Source: Gautieria morchelliformis | Lineage: Eukaryota > Basidiomycota > Agaricomycetes > Gomphales > Gomphaceae | Length of the DNA stretch: 64,000 nt | Direction of reading: 5' to 3' | Assembly (NCBI GenBank): GCA_015179125.1 | Contig: WHVA01000038.1 | Span: forward strand, 248,001-312,000 | In this document: positions 10,913-21,994 of the stretch, one piece after another | Numbering within the stretch: position 1 is the first letter of the stretch | How the letters are laid out: each line of letters starts with the position of its first letter | The notes under the pieces: generated by a model | What the model saw: only the letters and a program-made list of their open reading frames with translations | The model's database searches: none | Told to the model about the DNA's origin: nothing | Made by a program: the position numbers and the translations under genes

Positions 10913-12093
10913 TCAGCAGTGGGCGAGCCGTCCATTGGGACATCTATGTATGGAGCCGGCCTGGGCCAGGTCCAGCTTGGGGCTGATATGGGCCCGTTTC
11001 AAGATATGGGTTGATCCCCATCTCCTGGATGAAGGTGGCATCCATGGCCGGATCAGGTTGCGGAGCCGGGGGTCAGGATGCGAGCTGCTCCAAGGCACTC
11101 ACAGGTGCACTGGGATAGTTTCTGTCCCTGTTTGTGTTGCTGCTGCCCTGTGCACGCAGCAGTGTTCGCAACTTCTTTGTCCCGAAGTCGTTGGAAGTAT
11201 CCCTTGATCCAAGAGATATGTTCCTGAGTCATGCCACCATGAAGAGCAAGCCATGACGCGAGTTCCTTCAGTGGGATCTCATGTGTGAGTCTGTTTCCGA
11301 CTGGGAACATCCCTATGACCAAAGCCTGCAGGGTGTGCGCCATGGGAGGATGGATCGTGATATTGTTCACGAGCTAGGTGCCTGGAACACTTCATTGGCT
11401 GCAGTGAGTGTGACTGCTCTCGCTGCTCCATACCATGCAGACAGATCATTGTCCTTTGGCCTCCCATCCAACATCAATGTGATGTGGCTCTGGATCATAG
11501 GGTCAAGACCTTTACAGACCTTCATAAAATTGATCGCCCATCTGTCTACTCCGCCTTCTCAACAAGCTCTTCGAACCCATTGATGTATGCGTCGAATGAG
11601 CGCTTTCCCTGATGGTACTGACGCAATTCCAGTTGATTCAGCGCATCGGTGGCCTTGTGTAGGGGGGTAGAACTGCTGGCGAAAGGCCTCGACAAAATCC
11701 TTCCATGTTGCATAAAGCGGTGTGCCATGCTTCGCTTCATGGGTGAACACATGAGTGACAGGTCGCAGCCCTCCTGGTCTTCATGAAGGACATTGCCACA
11801 GGATCTGCAACTGCTTGTCTGCAAAGTCGCTGGCACACACACCCAGGTACAGGCTGCATGACTGGATGAATTTGCAACCTTTGGTGTGATCACCATCATA
11901 CTTGGAGGGCTTAGCTGTTCGCTTTGAGGAGGTGTGAACATGACTGGGGAGCCCAGCCATCAGCCCAGTGGTCGTAGCCTGCAGGGTGTTCAACCCTCGT
12001 CTCCAGATCTTGTTTCTCCTGCATCTCTTTCATCAGCTCTTGATCTATCACTGCCAAGTGGTGCAAAACTTCAGCAGCAGATGGAAAGTCCAT
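10913..12093 (-). pseudogene. Ty3/gypsy Gag fragment
   Basis: The minus strand from 12,093 encodes MDFPSAAEVLHHLAVIDQEL, a coiled-coil-like start, then in a shifted frame the typical Gag core TWKDFVEAFRQQFYPP near 11,690 and LNQLELRQYHQGKRSFDAYI near 11,600 (retrotransposon gag domain). At least two frameshifts separate these blocks. A later block reads IPLKELASWLALHGGMTQEH (about 11,220-11,280). No zinc knuckle, protease or polymerase remains. The family differs from the chromovirus at 55-62 kb. Confidence 0.7.
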
Positions 12094-12810
12094 GGTAAGC
12101 AGTAGAGGGTGTTATGGTATGAGAAAGGATTGCTAAAATCACAGCTTTCGAAGGGTCTTTGATTTGAAGTTGGGTGATTTTACAACCGGTGCTCTAGAGA
12201 ATTTTCTACTATAAGGGCAACCTAGGCAGATGCTCTACACTCAAGTGGTGAACTGGTCAAGGGGGATCCAAAGTAATATAGAGAACTATATACACAACAC
12301 AGACATACCTAGCGAAGGGGATCCACAGAGAAAAATCTAAGGAACTCCTTTGCCAGCTAGCTACAACTATAAGCTGCAGGCATGCTAGCCCAATCACCGA
12401 ATGCCCAAGTTAGATAAGCTATCACACCGGTGATGACAGGGACAGATGGATAAGAAAGGAATGATGTCAGAGATGGCCGGAACAGGAAGGGAATGACTGG
12501 AACACAAGGCAGAAGGATGCTGAAGGCTAGGAGAGGCTTGGAGGCGTTGATCACACATCACACTGGGGTGCACACAGCGCGATCGGTTCCACTGACAGGT
12601 GGTGCACTGGCAGTGCAGGTCTTCAGCTGCTCCTCTTTGGATCCTCCTCTGCCAGGTGAGTTGTATGTCATGTAGATCGCTCAGATTCATCTTTGTATCC
12701 TCCTCTGCCAGACCACGTGAGCTCTGCTGTCTAGGGAGAGTTTCCCTTACAGCAGGAAAAGCTCTTCCCCAAGTACCAGTGGTTGGGTGGCAATATGACT
12801 ATTTAGTTCT
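12094..12810. other. Probable leader or LTR of the gypsy Gag fragment; no gene
   Basis: This stretch lies directly upstream of the minus-strand Gag start and runs up to the truncated LTR at 12,811. It contains no coding frame with a recognisable domain. Its position suggests LTR or 5' leader of the Gag fragment, but I found no second copy to define edges. Confidence 0.35.
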
Positions 12811-13309
12811 ATTGTATATGTGTTTCACCTATTTGTATCCTGACTGCGCATTCCCCATCTAACCCCAACTCGCAACGGCGTCTTTCCCATTCACTGATAG
12901 CATATGAGCATTCGGTATAAGTAGTTTACATTCGCATGTATGTTCTGCAGTTCAATTATCATATGTCTATCTTGTGCATAAGCCCACCACACTATGGTTG
13001 TCATCTTAAGCCCTCTCCTCTAGACTACTACATCTACACCAATAGAGCTTAGGTACCACCGGTGAGTTTCCATCTCTCACCTTCGCTACTTGAGTCTTCA
13101 AACCTTCATCTGTGCTGTTGGTGAAGGTCTCTGAAGGAGTACCTTTGCTGGCAAAAGGATTGTTGCTGCCAGACAACCTTTCTGTGAAGTCTTGCACGTT
13201 GCATCATCAAGCATCACGAGCTATTCGCTTCCACTGTAGATCAGGGTAAACCCCATTTGAGTAACCCTTTACTTCATAATATTATTAACGCCCAAATCCA
13301 GTCTTGACA
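12811..13309 (+). mobile_element. 5'-truncated LTR of the chromovirus family
   Basis: From TATTGTATATGTGTTT onward the sequence follows the LTRs at 990-3275 and 61,312-62,289 (TATAAGTAG, AGTTCAATTATCATA, GAAGGTCTCTGAAGGAGTACC) and ends at TCTTGACA (13,309). The 5' half is missing, replaced by the gypsy-Gag-associated sequence. The right edge cuts the LINE ORF1, so it was inserted into that LINE. Confidence 0.8.
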
Positions 13310-14100
13310 ATTGGTACATATTCAATGATCACTGACGGCACTCTGTCCTTTATTATGGCTGTTCCGCTATACTTGTTGAGGAAGGTGTTTTTATTGGCCT
13401 GTATCCACCTCGCTGCAGATGCCATGGTGAGGTCGAAGATGATCCCCTGGTTTGCCAGCTTTTTCACCCCTATGAAACTCATCTCTCCAACCTCCTCTGA
13501 GAGCTCAAGCTGCGCCACAGCCTCGTTGGCTTTGGCTACCAATTCCTGCTCCACCAGCTCGTCAGCAGCACTGTTCTCCATCCTTGGGTCACTGTCTATC
13601 AATATTTGGCACTCTCTGGCCCATGCCTTGATGAGGTTAGTCGGATGTGAAAGTGGTACATTACCTCTGAGTGTTGCCACATAAGTCATTCTGCCAGCCC
13701 CCATTCCATCTCTCCATCTCTCTCCCCCCATCTGCTGTGCATTTCCTCCAACCACCTGGATATCACCTGGACTGACACCTGAGCCACCTCAGTCAGGTTC
13801 CTCACCACTTCTGTCACCTCCTCAACCCTGTCCATCACCATCTTCATTCTCTCCTCAATGTATTTTGTTATTGTCTCACCCAGTTCCTTTGCTGCTTCTT
13901 CTATCATTAGGGTGGCTATTGCGCTGGCGCCTTTCTGCAGTGCCTTGCCAGTGGCACTGTGCGCTAGTGAAAGCAGGGTGTGGCTGAGTATCTCGGCTGT
14001 CAGGGGTTCATCTCTTGAAAAAATCCCGTTCTTTTCCAGGAAAGTGCATGCATTGTCCCTGTTGTGGACAGCCACATAGGGGTCTGACAGTATCTCTGCC

Positions 14101-14625
14101 TGTAAGGACCCGCCATTTGGCCGGTTACTTACCGGTATAACCTTTCTTATGAGCCCGAGCCTTGTGATACTCATTCCCGAGTACCAAGCCCGAGCTAGAG
14201 CTCATATCCGACCTTGATCCCATGCCCGAATCCCCTTAGTTACTTATTCCGCTCCATCACGCATCATTCGTATATTACCTTGCCCTGACCTCACCCTGAC
14301 CTTCCCCCGCATTTTCTCGCCCCTGACTCGTACCCTCACTCGTATATAAACCCCCTTGTATGCATTCCTACTCCTCAGTCTGAAAATCAACTATCGTACC
14401 TCTTGATCCTTAGTCAGTTTCTAGGCCTTCGCCTCTTGAACCAAACCTCGCCTCTTATTCATTTACCTCCAAAATTAGGACTTGTGCATAGGGTCGACGC
14501 AGCACATAAGCTGAAGCCTAGTCCCTCTCCGACCTCCCTATCAGAACCTCGCTCTGTAACCTCAGGCCTTACCTCGGGTTTCGCCCCCAAGCTCGGTCAA
14601 CCTTACGAAGGATCATATCGTAACA
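14101..14625 (+). mobile_element. Solo LTR in LINE ORF1, TSD CTGCC
   Basis: The 525-bp insert begins TGTAAGGACC and ends ATCGTAACA. CTGCC flanks it at 14,096-14,100 and 14,626-14,630. LINE ORF1 coding blocks stand on both sides. A TATA box (TATATAAA, 14,343-14,350) points rightward, so the LTR reads on the plus strand. No internal retroelement sequence remains. Confidence 0.9.
14343..14350 (+). promoter_or_regulatory. TATA box of the solo LTR
   Basis: TATATAAA lies about the middle of the LTR, as expected for the U3/R boundary, and is preceded by a pyrimidine-rich U3. Confidence 0.5.
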
Positions 14626-14817
14626 CTGCCCCGGTTTTGTTGGTTCCCTGCTGGTTGCTCACACATGTGCAGGGCTGTGATGCTGCAATTGGCGGGGGGT
14701 CTGAGCTGGATGGCATGTCCCCCTTTTCTGTAGCGATGTTCTGTACTCATTTTTAAATGGTGTGTGTGTAGAAAAAGCCTTTTGTGGAATTTGGGTGTGG
14801 TGGTTAGCATGAGAAAG

Positions 14818-15541
14818 TTTTTTTCTCTATCAGTGAGCAGGGGGTCCTTGACATTGTCGAGTCAGCACGCTGAGTGATGAACCTGCCACAAGATGAGTGA
14901 AAAATTGTGTCCCAGTTCAAAATACCAGAGTGAGATGCAGGAGATCCAATATTTTCCTCCAAGATATTCAATGTAGGCACAGGCACAAACATCATGCCGC
15001 TGTGCCTGTGAAATCCCGTTCTCACTGTACTGGTTGTATTGATGTTACCCTTTGACACAATGGCTCGCTGAGTACTTGGGATACAATATCACTGCATTAC
15101 ATGAGTTTGAAGCAGAAACAATATGTACCGAGTCACAATAGTCAAGCAGAACTTGTGGTTGGCTGTGAGGAGAGTTGAAGTATTCAACAAGTGACTAATA
15201 GGTCTGTAAAACACCTAAGTACCTTACATACCACGTATGTCCGACTGCCATGTCCATACCGTCAGGGTTCCAGCAGTCCAAAATGTGGTACGGATGAGGC
15301 CATAATGTTGCCATACATGGTACAGCCATACACATATATGGTACACCACCAATCCCTGGACAGTCCATTGTCCAGTGGTGGGGGGTTAAGTACAAATTGT
15401 TACTATTCTAATTTATATCATTTCTAACCATCAAGCATCTTGCAGCTCAATTCTCAACGGCTCCTGGTATGGGCACCGCTAGCCGCTGATTATCTGTTTC
15501 AAGCCTAGCCTGGCCCTCACATCACTAGGGGTGGATGGGAT
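14818..15541. other. No gene seen; small palindromes
   Basis: No coding segment is convincing. The part 15,300-15,385 holds short inverted repeats (ATGGTACAGCCAT, ATGGTACACCA, CTGGACAGTCCATTGTCCAG). The last is a near-perfect palindrome at about 15,356-15,375. Confidence 0.45.
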
Positions 15542-15955
15542 TGTTGGGTGCATTTATTCTCCTGCACCAAAATCAAGCCAAATAAATTCCACCATGCGTA
15601 TTTCTTTCCAATTTCTGTTCTACTATTATCAGTTTATTTTTCAGAATTTTTCCGAAATTCTCTACGAAATATTTGTACTTCTATTTCAATTTGTTTTTCT
15701 TCTTTTCACCACCGGCACCCTTACATCATCATTTCGACGCGCGCTGCCATGGGCGCTAAAGGGCCAGCTGGTAGTATATGCCCATGAGACACATTTCCCC
15801 CCTCTCTCAGTGGCAACTAAATTCACTGAGAGAGGCAAGTAAATTAGTCTTATTTTCCTTCAATTTGTTGACCCAGAAATCCTGTAGTGAATTGATTTCT
15901 AGTCCATTCTTTTGAATCCAAAGTCTCCTATTGCCTATAATTCCTGTCCTCTACA
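15542..15955 (+). mobile_element. Solo LTR, TSD GGGAT (same family as 47.6 kb)
   Basis: The 414-bp insert begins TGTTGGGTGCATTTAT and ends ...CTCTACA. GGGAT flanks it at 15,537-15,541 and 15,956-15,960. The copy at 47,589-48,066 matches it in reverse orientation at the start (TGCACCAAAATCAAGC), the middle (CGCTAAAGGGCC) and the later part (GTAGTGAATT). A perfect 12-bp inverted repeat, CCTCTCTCAGTG/CACTGAGAGAGG, lies at about 15,801-15,836. Confidence 0.88.
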
Positions 15956-15960
15956 GGGAT

Positions 15961-16540
15961 GTGGAAAAACATTGTTGAGAAAACAATGTCTCGGCCAGAC
16001 AATGGAGGATATATTACTAGATAGGACACCATGTATTTAAGGCAGCGAGCGCCGGTCGCTGCTCACTATTGAACCAACCCCATACTCTAAATACACTTTG
16101 ACATATATCTCTTGTCCAAGAACCATGTCAACTTCACAAAAAGCAGAAGAGAAACAACCTTCTCTTCATAATTGTCAGTCGACCACTTGCAATCAGATGT
16201 CAATGAATATGCTATTTGTGTGGGATGTCGCCGATCCCATGATTGCATACCACTTATTCTTTTCCTTTCAAGCTTAATTGTAAACCTGTGATCTACATAG
16301 CCCGTCATGTGAAAAGGACAACTTGATATTTCATGAAATAAGATGTAAAGTCTCTGCGACAAGACCAGCGGTTATGCGCACTAGCTAAATACCAGAAGCT
16401 CGGTGAATGGGACAGTTCACTGAGCTGATGCTAACTATTATTCCACTTTATATACAGCCTCGGGCAAGTAGCCCAAGGCCACTAACATGATATTATCCTC
16501 TGCCCAACTCCCCCGGGTCGACCCTGCATTCTAGCTTACC
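15961..16540. other. No gene seen
   Basis: There is a TATTTAAGG stretch near 16,035 and otherwise only short frames on both strands without recognisable domains. Confidence 0.4.
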
Positions 16541-16554
16541 AATGCTACGTCACT

Positions 16555-16775
16555 AACCCCAACAGGCCAGTGGCAACAAGCACCAGCTTGAGCTTCAAGT
16601 TGAAGTTTGGGCTCACATATATCGTCTTAAGGTCTCTCTGGCTTCCTTGCAAAGCACATCGAGTGTTAAGTAGGCGAGATGAGGGGCTGGACCCACACAC
16701 GTCTACAAGCAAACGACTTCATCACAGTCCAAGCACTGGGAACTTGGGCAATACAGTATTTTGAATGGAAGAAGC
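16555..16775 (+). repeat. Dispersed repeat with a coding relic (copy 1 of 3)
   Basis: The block matches, in reverse, 34,080-34,290 and more weakly 45,000-45,205. A conserved peptide, LELQVEVWAHIYRLKVSLAS, can be read from 16,588 on; the 34-kb copy has LQVEVWAPIDRLKVSLAS. A second conserved part encodes MRGWTHTRLQ...TWAIQY, but a stop separates the two, perhaps an intron. Conservation of the peptide suggests an exon of a mobile-element gene I cannot name. Confidence 0.6.
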
Positions 16776-17985
16776 GTGCAGGCACAGCACGCATGATGTA
16801 CTGCCACAGCACCCCATCTTCCACATGTTCGTCTAGTACTCGTCGATCTGGAATGTGGTGCGCTGTAGCCTGTGCATGTGTGGGCAGGTGCTGTGCCTGC
16901 TGCAGGTGTGGGTGGCTGTGGCTCACACATCCTCCCTTCCACCCCAGCGCACACCCCTCGGCATCTGGGAGAGGAATGGTGCGGGAGTGTAGAATAACGA
17001 CGGCAGCGCTGCTGGTGTCCCACAGCAGACCCAGCAACAGCTCGCACATTCAGCGGTGCAGGCCCAACCGCATGGCAGGCGCACTCGCAGCAACTGATCC
17101 TTTCAATATAAGGTCACTTGGGTGCCACTGTTGTCCGTGCGGTCATCTGTGATGTTTCAGTGTCAGTAAACTTACTAATTCGATTGCCACTCAGAAAGCC
17201 ATAGTACAGCGAGTATAAACCATCCGATCAGGCCATCACCAGTAGACAGACTACCCATTACATGGGCCAAAGATAGCAGGATACTGTGCGAGAGATGTCG
17301 ATGCTGCAGTGGTGCAAATGTCATGCATATTTCAAGACAATACTCAGCAGAAAAGCATCATAGACAGCTCACCACACCTTAGCCATGTCTTGTGAGCTCA
17401 CCATCTATGTCGACGACTAACGATGACCATTGAATACTATCCCTCAGTCTTTCCCCCACTTCATCTCAGAAGCTAGCAGGATGACTCAGGTCCACCTGCT
17501 GAGGACGCATCCCTTACAAAGCTGGGGCATGTAACTTTGGTTGATGTTTCAGGTAGAAGGCATAAGTTAATACAGCCCTGAGAAACATCATTATTTCAAG
17601 CCATCATATTACTAGAAGTGTGTTCCCATGCTGCAAGCACCATACATCTCACCAATCAGCGCACGCCTCACGGCTTGAATCTACACCCCTTCTAATGCTG
17701 AAACAACTCGCAGCATTGGTAATGCCTCTTGATATGCCCATTGCATGGTGCTTTGGCCGCAGACGTAACAAAAATGCTTTGAGCAGTGATAATCAGCCGC
17801 ACTGATGGATCTAACATGTTGCAACCACTCGCCAGACACTGCAATACCACATGATATAATATAAATGGCTCAAAGATCCTCAGGTTCAATTACAACCCAC
17901 CATCATATGATTACACCCATCACATGTAGGGACCCATCATCACACCGAAGTGCCACCAAGCCCAATTACCTAATGCCTAACACAT
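16776..17985. other. No gene seen
   Basis: The part 16,850-17,060 is GC-rich and open in several frames on both strands, typical of compositional open frames. From 17,150 to 17,985 stops are dense and no domain or repeat was recognised. Confidence 0.4.
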
Positions 17986-18245
17986 CGGTGCTGAGGACCG
18001 AACAATGAGCTTGGTCAGCGGCTGCTTAAGCCAGACCATTGGAAGCTCCAGCAGCTTGGTGCAAATGTAACCAAGTATACATATGCACCCATACACCATC
18101 GCTTTTGTGTCCCATACCGCTTGGAGCAAACAAGTGATCCGTCGTCTACATACCACCATCATTGGACATCATCGCTTGGTCCTAGGTATTGATCAGCTTC
18201 ACTCTGTGAATGGAGTGGGGCTGTTCAATATCATACTCATTCAAT
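17986..18245 (-). repeat. Inverted single copy of the 33-kb tandem repeat
   Basis: Read in reverse, this block matches 32,941-33,440: the pieces GATGTCCAATGATGGTGG, GACGACGGATCACTTG, and the AGCTTGGTCAGC/TGGAGCTTC parts recur in the same order. Only one unit is present here, against three there. Both strands are open over the unit (for instance TTIIGHHRLVLGIDQLHSVN), so coding origin is possible. Confidence 0.7.
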
Positions 18246-18534
18246 GTTTTTTTCACATTGGGATTTTGTTCTTGGGTAATATGTCGGCAATGTATGTATA
18301 AAAACAACATAAATTATCTGTTTCTGGTGACCTCAATGAGCTCACAATGGCTTAAATAGGCTGAGCTTGGATCACATGAGTACCGTGGACTCATCTGCTA
18401 TGCACCCCAGTGGGTCGCCGGTTACCCCAATCTCTTCCTCTGCTGCAGCTGTCCATGGATCTCTATCTGCACATTCTTCAACATTTGCGACCCCCAAATA
18501 TCCTCACTCTGGACGCCCCAATGTAGATGAAGCT

Positions 18535-20148
18535 ACACACTGAGGCTGGAAACATTTGCGCCGTACCGTGATCGTATACGTGCAGCAAAGATGATGCTTA
18601 CTTGGACACGCAGTGGCGAAGCAGTCTATCATCGGTAAGTCAACTTCTTAATTAAACTGTTGGTGTATTGAGGACTGAGCTCCCTCTTAGGCCTTGCCAC
18701 ACTGACAATCGCCTGTATGCCAACTATAAGCTTCCTGACGCATTACAATTGTTATATCTTGAACACCCCCAGTGTCCTTGCACCACACAAGAAACTGCTC
18801 CGGATGTCAACCACTATTATGAAATATGGGTGGTACAGAACGGTAGATATCAGGGTAATGTGGCTGCAGCGTGTGCACAAAAATATCAAGGAAGCGGGTC
18901 ATGGAGTTCGTTGTAGTTCTATCCCATTCGCTAGGAATACTAACTTTTTTTCAAGTCTGTCTAACAGATCTGATCAAAGAAAACCCGCACATGCCTGCAC
19001 AAGTCTACACTGCAAGGCCAGAAGGCGAACTTGGTCCAGGTCAGCAGGATTGTTCATATTCCTAGAATATTTCACATATGTTTTGATATAGGTCTACCAA
19101 ACTTCCATAGATATGGTCTTCTCCTCCCTGCACATGCTAGTTCACACTGTGATGGTAATGGCTTCAATATTCTTGCTCACCATTGTACTTACAGTGTGTT
19201 AGCATCATGCGACAACTTATCGTCTGATCCAATCAGCCCTCCACCTCCTTATCAGCTTAATCGGAGCCGAAAGAGTGGTTTCAGCGGTAGTAAGTTCCTT
19301 CTGCATGTTGTCTCCATTACTCACTAATTCATGGTCTCAAAAGCAAGTCAACAAAGCTCCAGTATAAACAAAACACCCCAGCATCATCCAGCAAAGCCTG
19401 AAGACCTGTTTGTTGTCAGGCCTCATCCAGGCTCTCCATCTATAACAAGCAGTTCATCAGTCTCACTTACTGAGCACCATTCAGAATCCCACTCCACCTC
19501 CTCCTCTTCTATGTTTACTCTTCCGCAAATGCCTCTCCCATTGCACTTGCACTCCTTGTCACATTCTAGTCAATTCCCTATGTCCAAAGGACCTACTGTA
19601 CCCCCATCAACAACATTGGAGATGCCTCCATTGAACCAGTTAGTGGCTTCTTTGGGGACAGCGTCTCGTTCTCAGTCACATAAGTGATTTCAATTCAATG
19701 TGTTCTCTGTAGCTCACTGTTATTCACCATGTTTTGCCAGCGACTCTCAGTGACAATTCTCTTGTGACCACTCCGTGGTCCAGGCAGAATATGTATGAAC
19801 AAGTTACCATTATGCCCGGTATGTAATCTTGCATTTGCTTAAAGAAAACAATGCTAACTAGTGTTATTTGGCCAAGGAGACCATAATGTTAGTGACACAT
19901 CGTGTCTCTGGGAGCTGCCTGATGCACGCATGGTGGCAGTATACAACCACCACATTCCTCCTTTGCACAGCGCTGAATTCGACAACACACTGGCCAGCCT
20001 CCAGTCCCATGAAGGCGTTGAGCCAGAACCCTTTTGGCAAGCATTTGATATGTGTAATTGCAACTGTTTATTTACCAAAGAGGCCCTGCACTTCATGCAT
20101 GGGCCCAAATTCCCACTGTGGATATACAACGATGTTCCTCCTGCATAA
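18535..20148 (+). CDS. Spliced gene of unknown function
   Basis: A first visible exon encodes FAPYRDRIRAAKMMLTWTRS and ends at GTAAGT (18,635). It joins in phase at 18,691 to PCHTDNRLYANYKLPDALQL. After another intron come RVHKNIKEAGHGVR and LIKENPHMPAQVYTARPEGE. A GT...TATAG intron then leads to LPNFHRYGLLLPAHASSH, and a GTAGTA...AAAAG intron to a Ser/Pro-rich linker (19,355-19,687). The last exon (from about 19,861) encodes CLWELPDARMVAVYNHHIPP and HFMHGPKFPLWIYNDVPPA, with stop at 20,146-20,148. The start codon and one splice near 19,690-19,740 were not resolved. I recognise no domain. The chain of phase-consistent exons argues it was a real gene. Confidence 0.55.
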
Positions 20149-20680
20149 TCCTTTTGATCTTTCCATAGACTCATTCCCCTAAAGCCTCTCCTCATACTCC
20201 TTGGACACCAAACGCCTACTCAAATTTCTTGGATGTAGATACAGAGTAGTTACAATGAATCAGACAAAAGTTTCCTTGGAATTCTGAGTTGCCAGACATC
20301 CAGATTAGCGATCAGCATGACTTGCTTTTCAACGTTGTTTGCGCTCTGGTGATGGAGGGAGTAAGCGTTTTGCTGGCACAGTCTCCACATGATGAAATAA
20401 ATTCTGGTAATAATACCAAGTGTAAATTCAGTTGAAACACTAGAAGCAATAGAAACACTCACACTAGCAGAGCTGGTTGCCATTGGTGCAGTGATGGCAT
20501 GAGTATCAGTAAGACTTGTTGGTGTTCGACCAGTCAGCCGCTGAAAGCCAGTAACCAACCTCGAACACACTTGTTCAAGTTCGAAGATCTCTGCCAGTTC
20601 TGTGGTAGTGACAGAAGGAATCTCGTGATATGCTACATCATCCAGGAGACTAGCTACTCCATGTAATTGTGATTACTATT
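20149..20680. other. No gene recognised
   Basis: A Ser/Thr-rich 106-codon frame on the minus strand (20,250-20,570) has no recognisable motif; I leave it as unproven. The segment ends at the left edge of the Helitron. Confidence 0.35.
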
Positions 20681-20888
20681 CCTATAGGTGAAAGTAGCAT
20701 GGTGGGAGGTTGTGGGCGCGCTTACAAATAATATTATGTAAAACTTATGTCAGCGGCGAGCGGCGCAGCCGCGAGCACCAACGCTGCGCAGCGGTCACGT
20801 GACCAGAAGACCGGCGTGAAGCTGCGCAGCAGCGTCCGCGGTCACGTGACCCGTTCGCGCGTGGTCCGTGCACGACACGCGTGCGCGG

Positions 20889-20896
20889 TATATAAA
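20889..20896 (+). promoter_or_regulatory. TATA box in the Helitron 5' region
   Basis: TATATAAA follows a GC-rich tract with three CACGTG E-boxes (near 20,796, 20,843 and in GTCACGTGACC context). Downstream is a pyrimidine-rich CTGTCTGCTCT tract, resembling a fungal transcription start. What it would transcribe is unclear. Confidence 0.45.
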
Positions 20897-20944
20897 GGCA
20901 GTTCGGTAGGATGGAACGCCAGGAATCTGCCTGACCGGCAATTC

Positions 20945-21060
20945 CTCACTCTGCTGTCTGCTCTCTCTGCTGTCTGCTCTCTGCTGTGTCTGCTGTCTGC
21001 TGTGTCTGCGCTGTCTGCTCTCTGCTCTGTCTGCTCTGTCTGCGCTCTCTGGTGTCTCCT
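20945..21060 (+). repeat. CTGTCTGCT microsatellite-like tract
   Basis: Roughly fifteen variants of CTGCTGTCTGCTCT stand in a row, producing open frames on both strands that have no other support. Confidence 0.75.
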
Positions 21061-21159
21061 CCTTGAGCTGGCTGGCTGTCAATGGCTTTGGTTGGCTGGC
21101 TATCTATTGGCTTGGCTGGCTTTCTATTGGTAAGTAATATCTCTTTTTTAATGCATTCC

Positions 21160-21315
21160 CATGTATTTTATTTTATTTGTGTTTGTAATTTTATTGGTTC
21201 CATTTTTTTTTTTCATCATATTGTATTGTCACATGTATTTTATTTTATTTGTGTTTGTAATTTTATTGGTTCCTTTTTTTTTTCATCATATTGTATTGTC
21301 ACATGTACTTTATAT
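21160..21315 (+). repeat. Two tandem copies of a 72-bp AT-rich unit
   Basis: The unit CATGTATTTTATTTTATTTG...TTGTATTGTCA starts at about 21,161 and again at about 21,233, almost identical. Confidence 0.85.
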
Positions 21316-21639
21316 TTGTGTGAATTTTTTTGAAAAATAGATTTAAATAAAATCCCAAGACTGCTGAAAAAAAGTATTTTTATATATATATTTTTCAGGT
21401 TTTTTTTTTCGAAAATTGACAGTTTCCTCTAAAATTAATGACAAAAGGTTCTACTTTTAAATGTGGTTTTTGTTGTTTTATTTACTGTAAAGCTGTCAGG
21501 CACTCCTTCTCTGGCTATACTGGTGGCTGTTACTATGGCTTTGGCTGGCCTCTGGGTTTCTCTGTCAGTCTCTGGGCTTCTCTGGCTTGCGCTGGGCATT
21601 AATAACAGCTTCTGCTTCAATGTACTGTACTTTTTTGGC

Positions 21640-21905
21640 ATTTTTTCACAAATAGATGTCAATAAATTATCCTGACTTTGTGAAAATTGACAACAGCTCC
21701 AGCTTAAATGTACAGTGCATTTTTTTGACATTTTTCGAAAAATAGATAATCTTGACTCTGCTAAAATTAATAATAACTTCAGCTTAAATGTACTGGACAT
21801 TTGTTTTGACATTTTTCAAAAAATAGATAATCCTGACTTTGCTAAAATTAATGACAGCAGCTGCTTAAATATGGCCTCCTTTACTATTTTATTTATATCT
21901 GTATG
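21640..21905 (+). repeat. Three to four tandem copies of an 80-90-bp unit
   Basis: Each unit contains CATTTTTCNNAAAATAGATAAT, CCTGACTTTGCTAAAATTAA and CAGCTTAAATGTAC. Copies begin near 21,640, 21,722 and 21,805, and an earlier diverged one near 21,340. The same words (AATAGAAATTAATAAATTCC, TGACTTTGCC) recur at 24.4-24.56 kb in the autonomous Helitron. Confidence 0.75.
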
Positions 21906-21994
21906 TCACAAAATAGATATTGATACATGTCCCTGAGTTTGCTAGAAGTTAATGAAAAGACAGCCTCTGCTTGCTTCACTTTGAGGCCCTTGGG

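Larger units (their letters stand above)
13310..14817 (-). pseudogene. LINE ORF1 (Tad1-like), 5'-complete, split by a solo LTR
   Basis: The minus strand starts at ATG 14,810 with MLTTTPKFHKRLFLHTHH, nearly the same as the ORF1 start at 52,102. After the solo LTR (14,101-14,625) it continues AEILSDPYVAVHNRDNACTF, a helical, possibly coiled-coil region (KELGETITKYIEERMKMVMD), then MTYVATLRGNVPLSHPTNL, a GIIFDLTMASAARWIQANKN block and VPSVIIEYVPI. The same blocks occur in the 51.1-52.1 kb ORF1. ORF1 proteins of this LINE type bind RNA. The zinc knuckles and all of ORF2 are missing, cut off at 13,310 by the LTR. Frameshifts lie near 14,630 and 13,700. The 5' edge, ACTTTCTCATG, matches the other copy. 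Confidence 0.8.

Noticed and set aside
16679-17152. A 157-codon plus frame with an overlapping antisense frame
   Set aside because: Open frames on both strands in GC-rich DNA; beyond the short repeat-derived peptide at its start nothing looks conserved.
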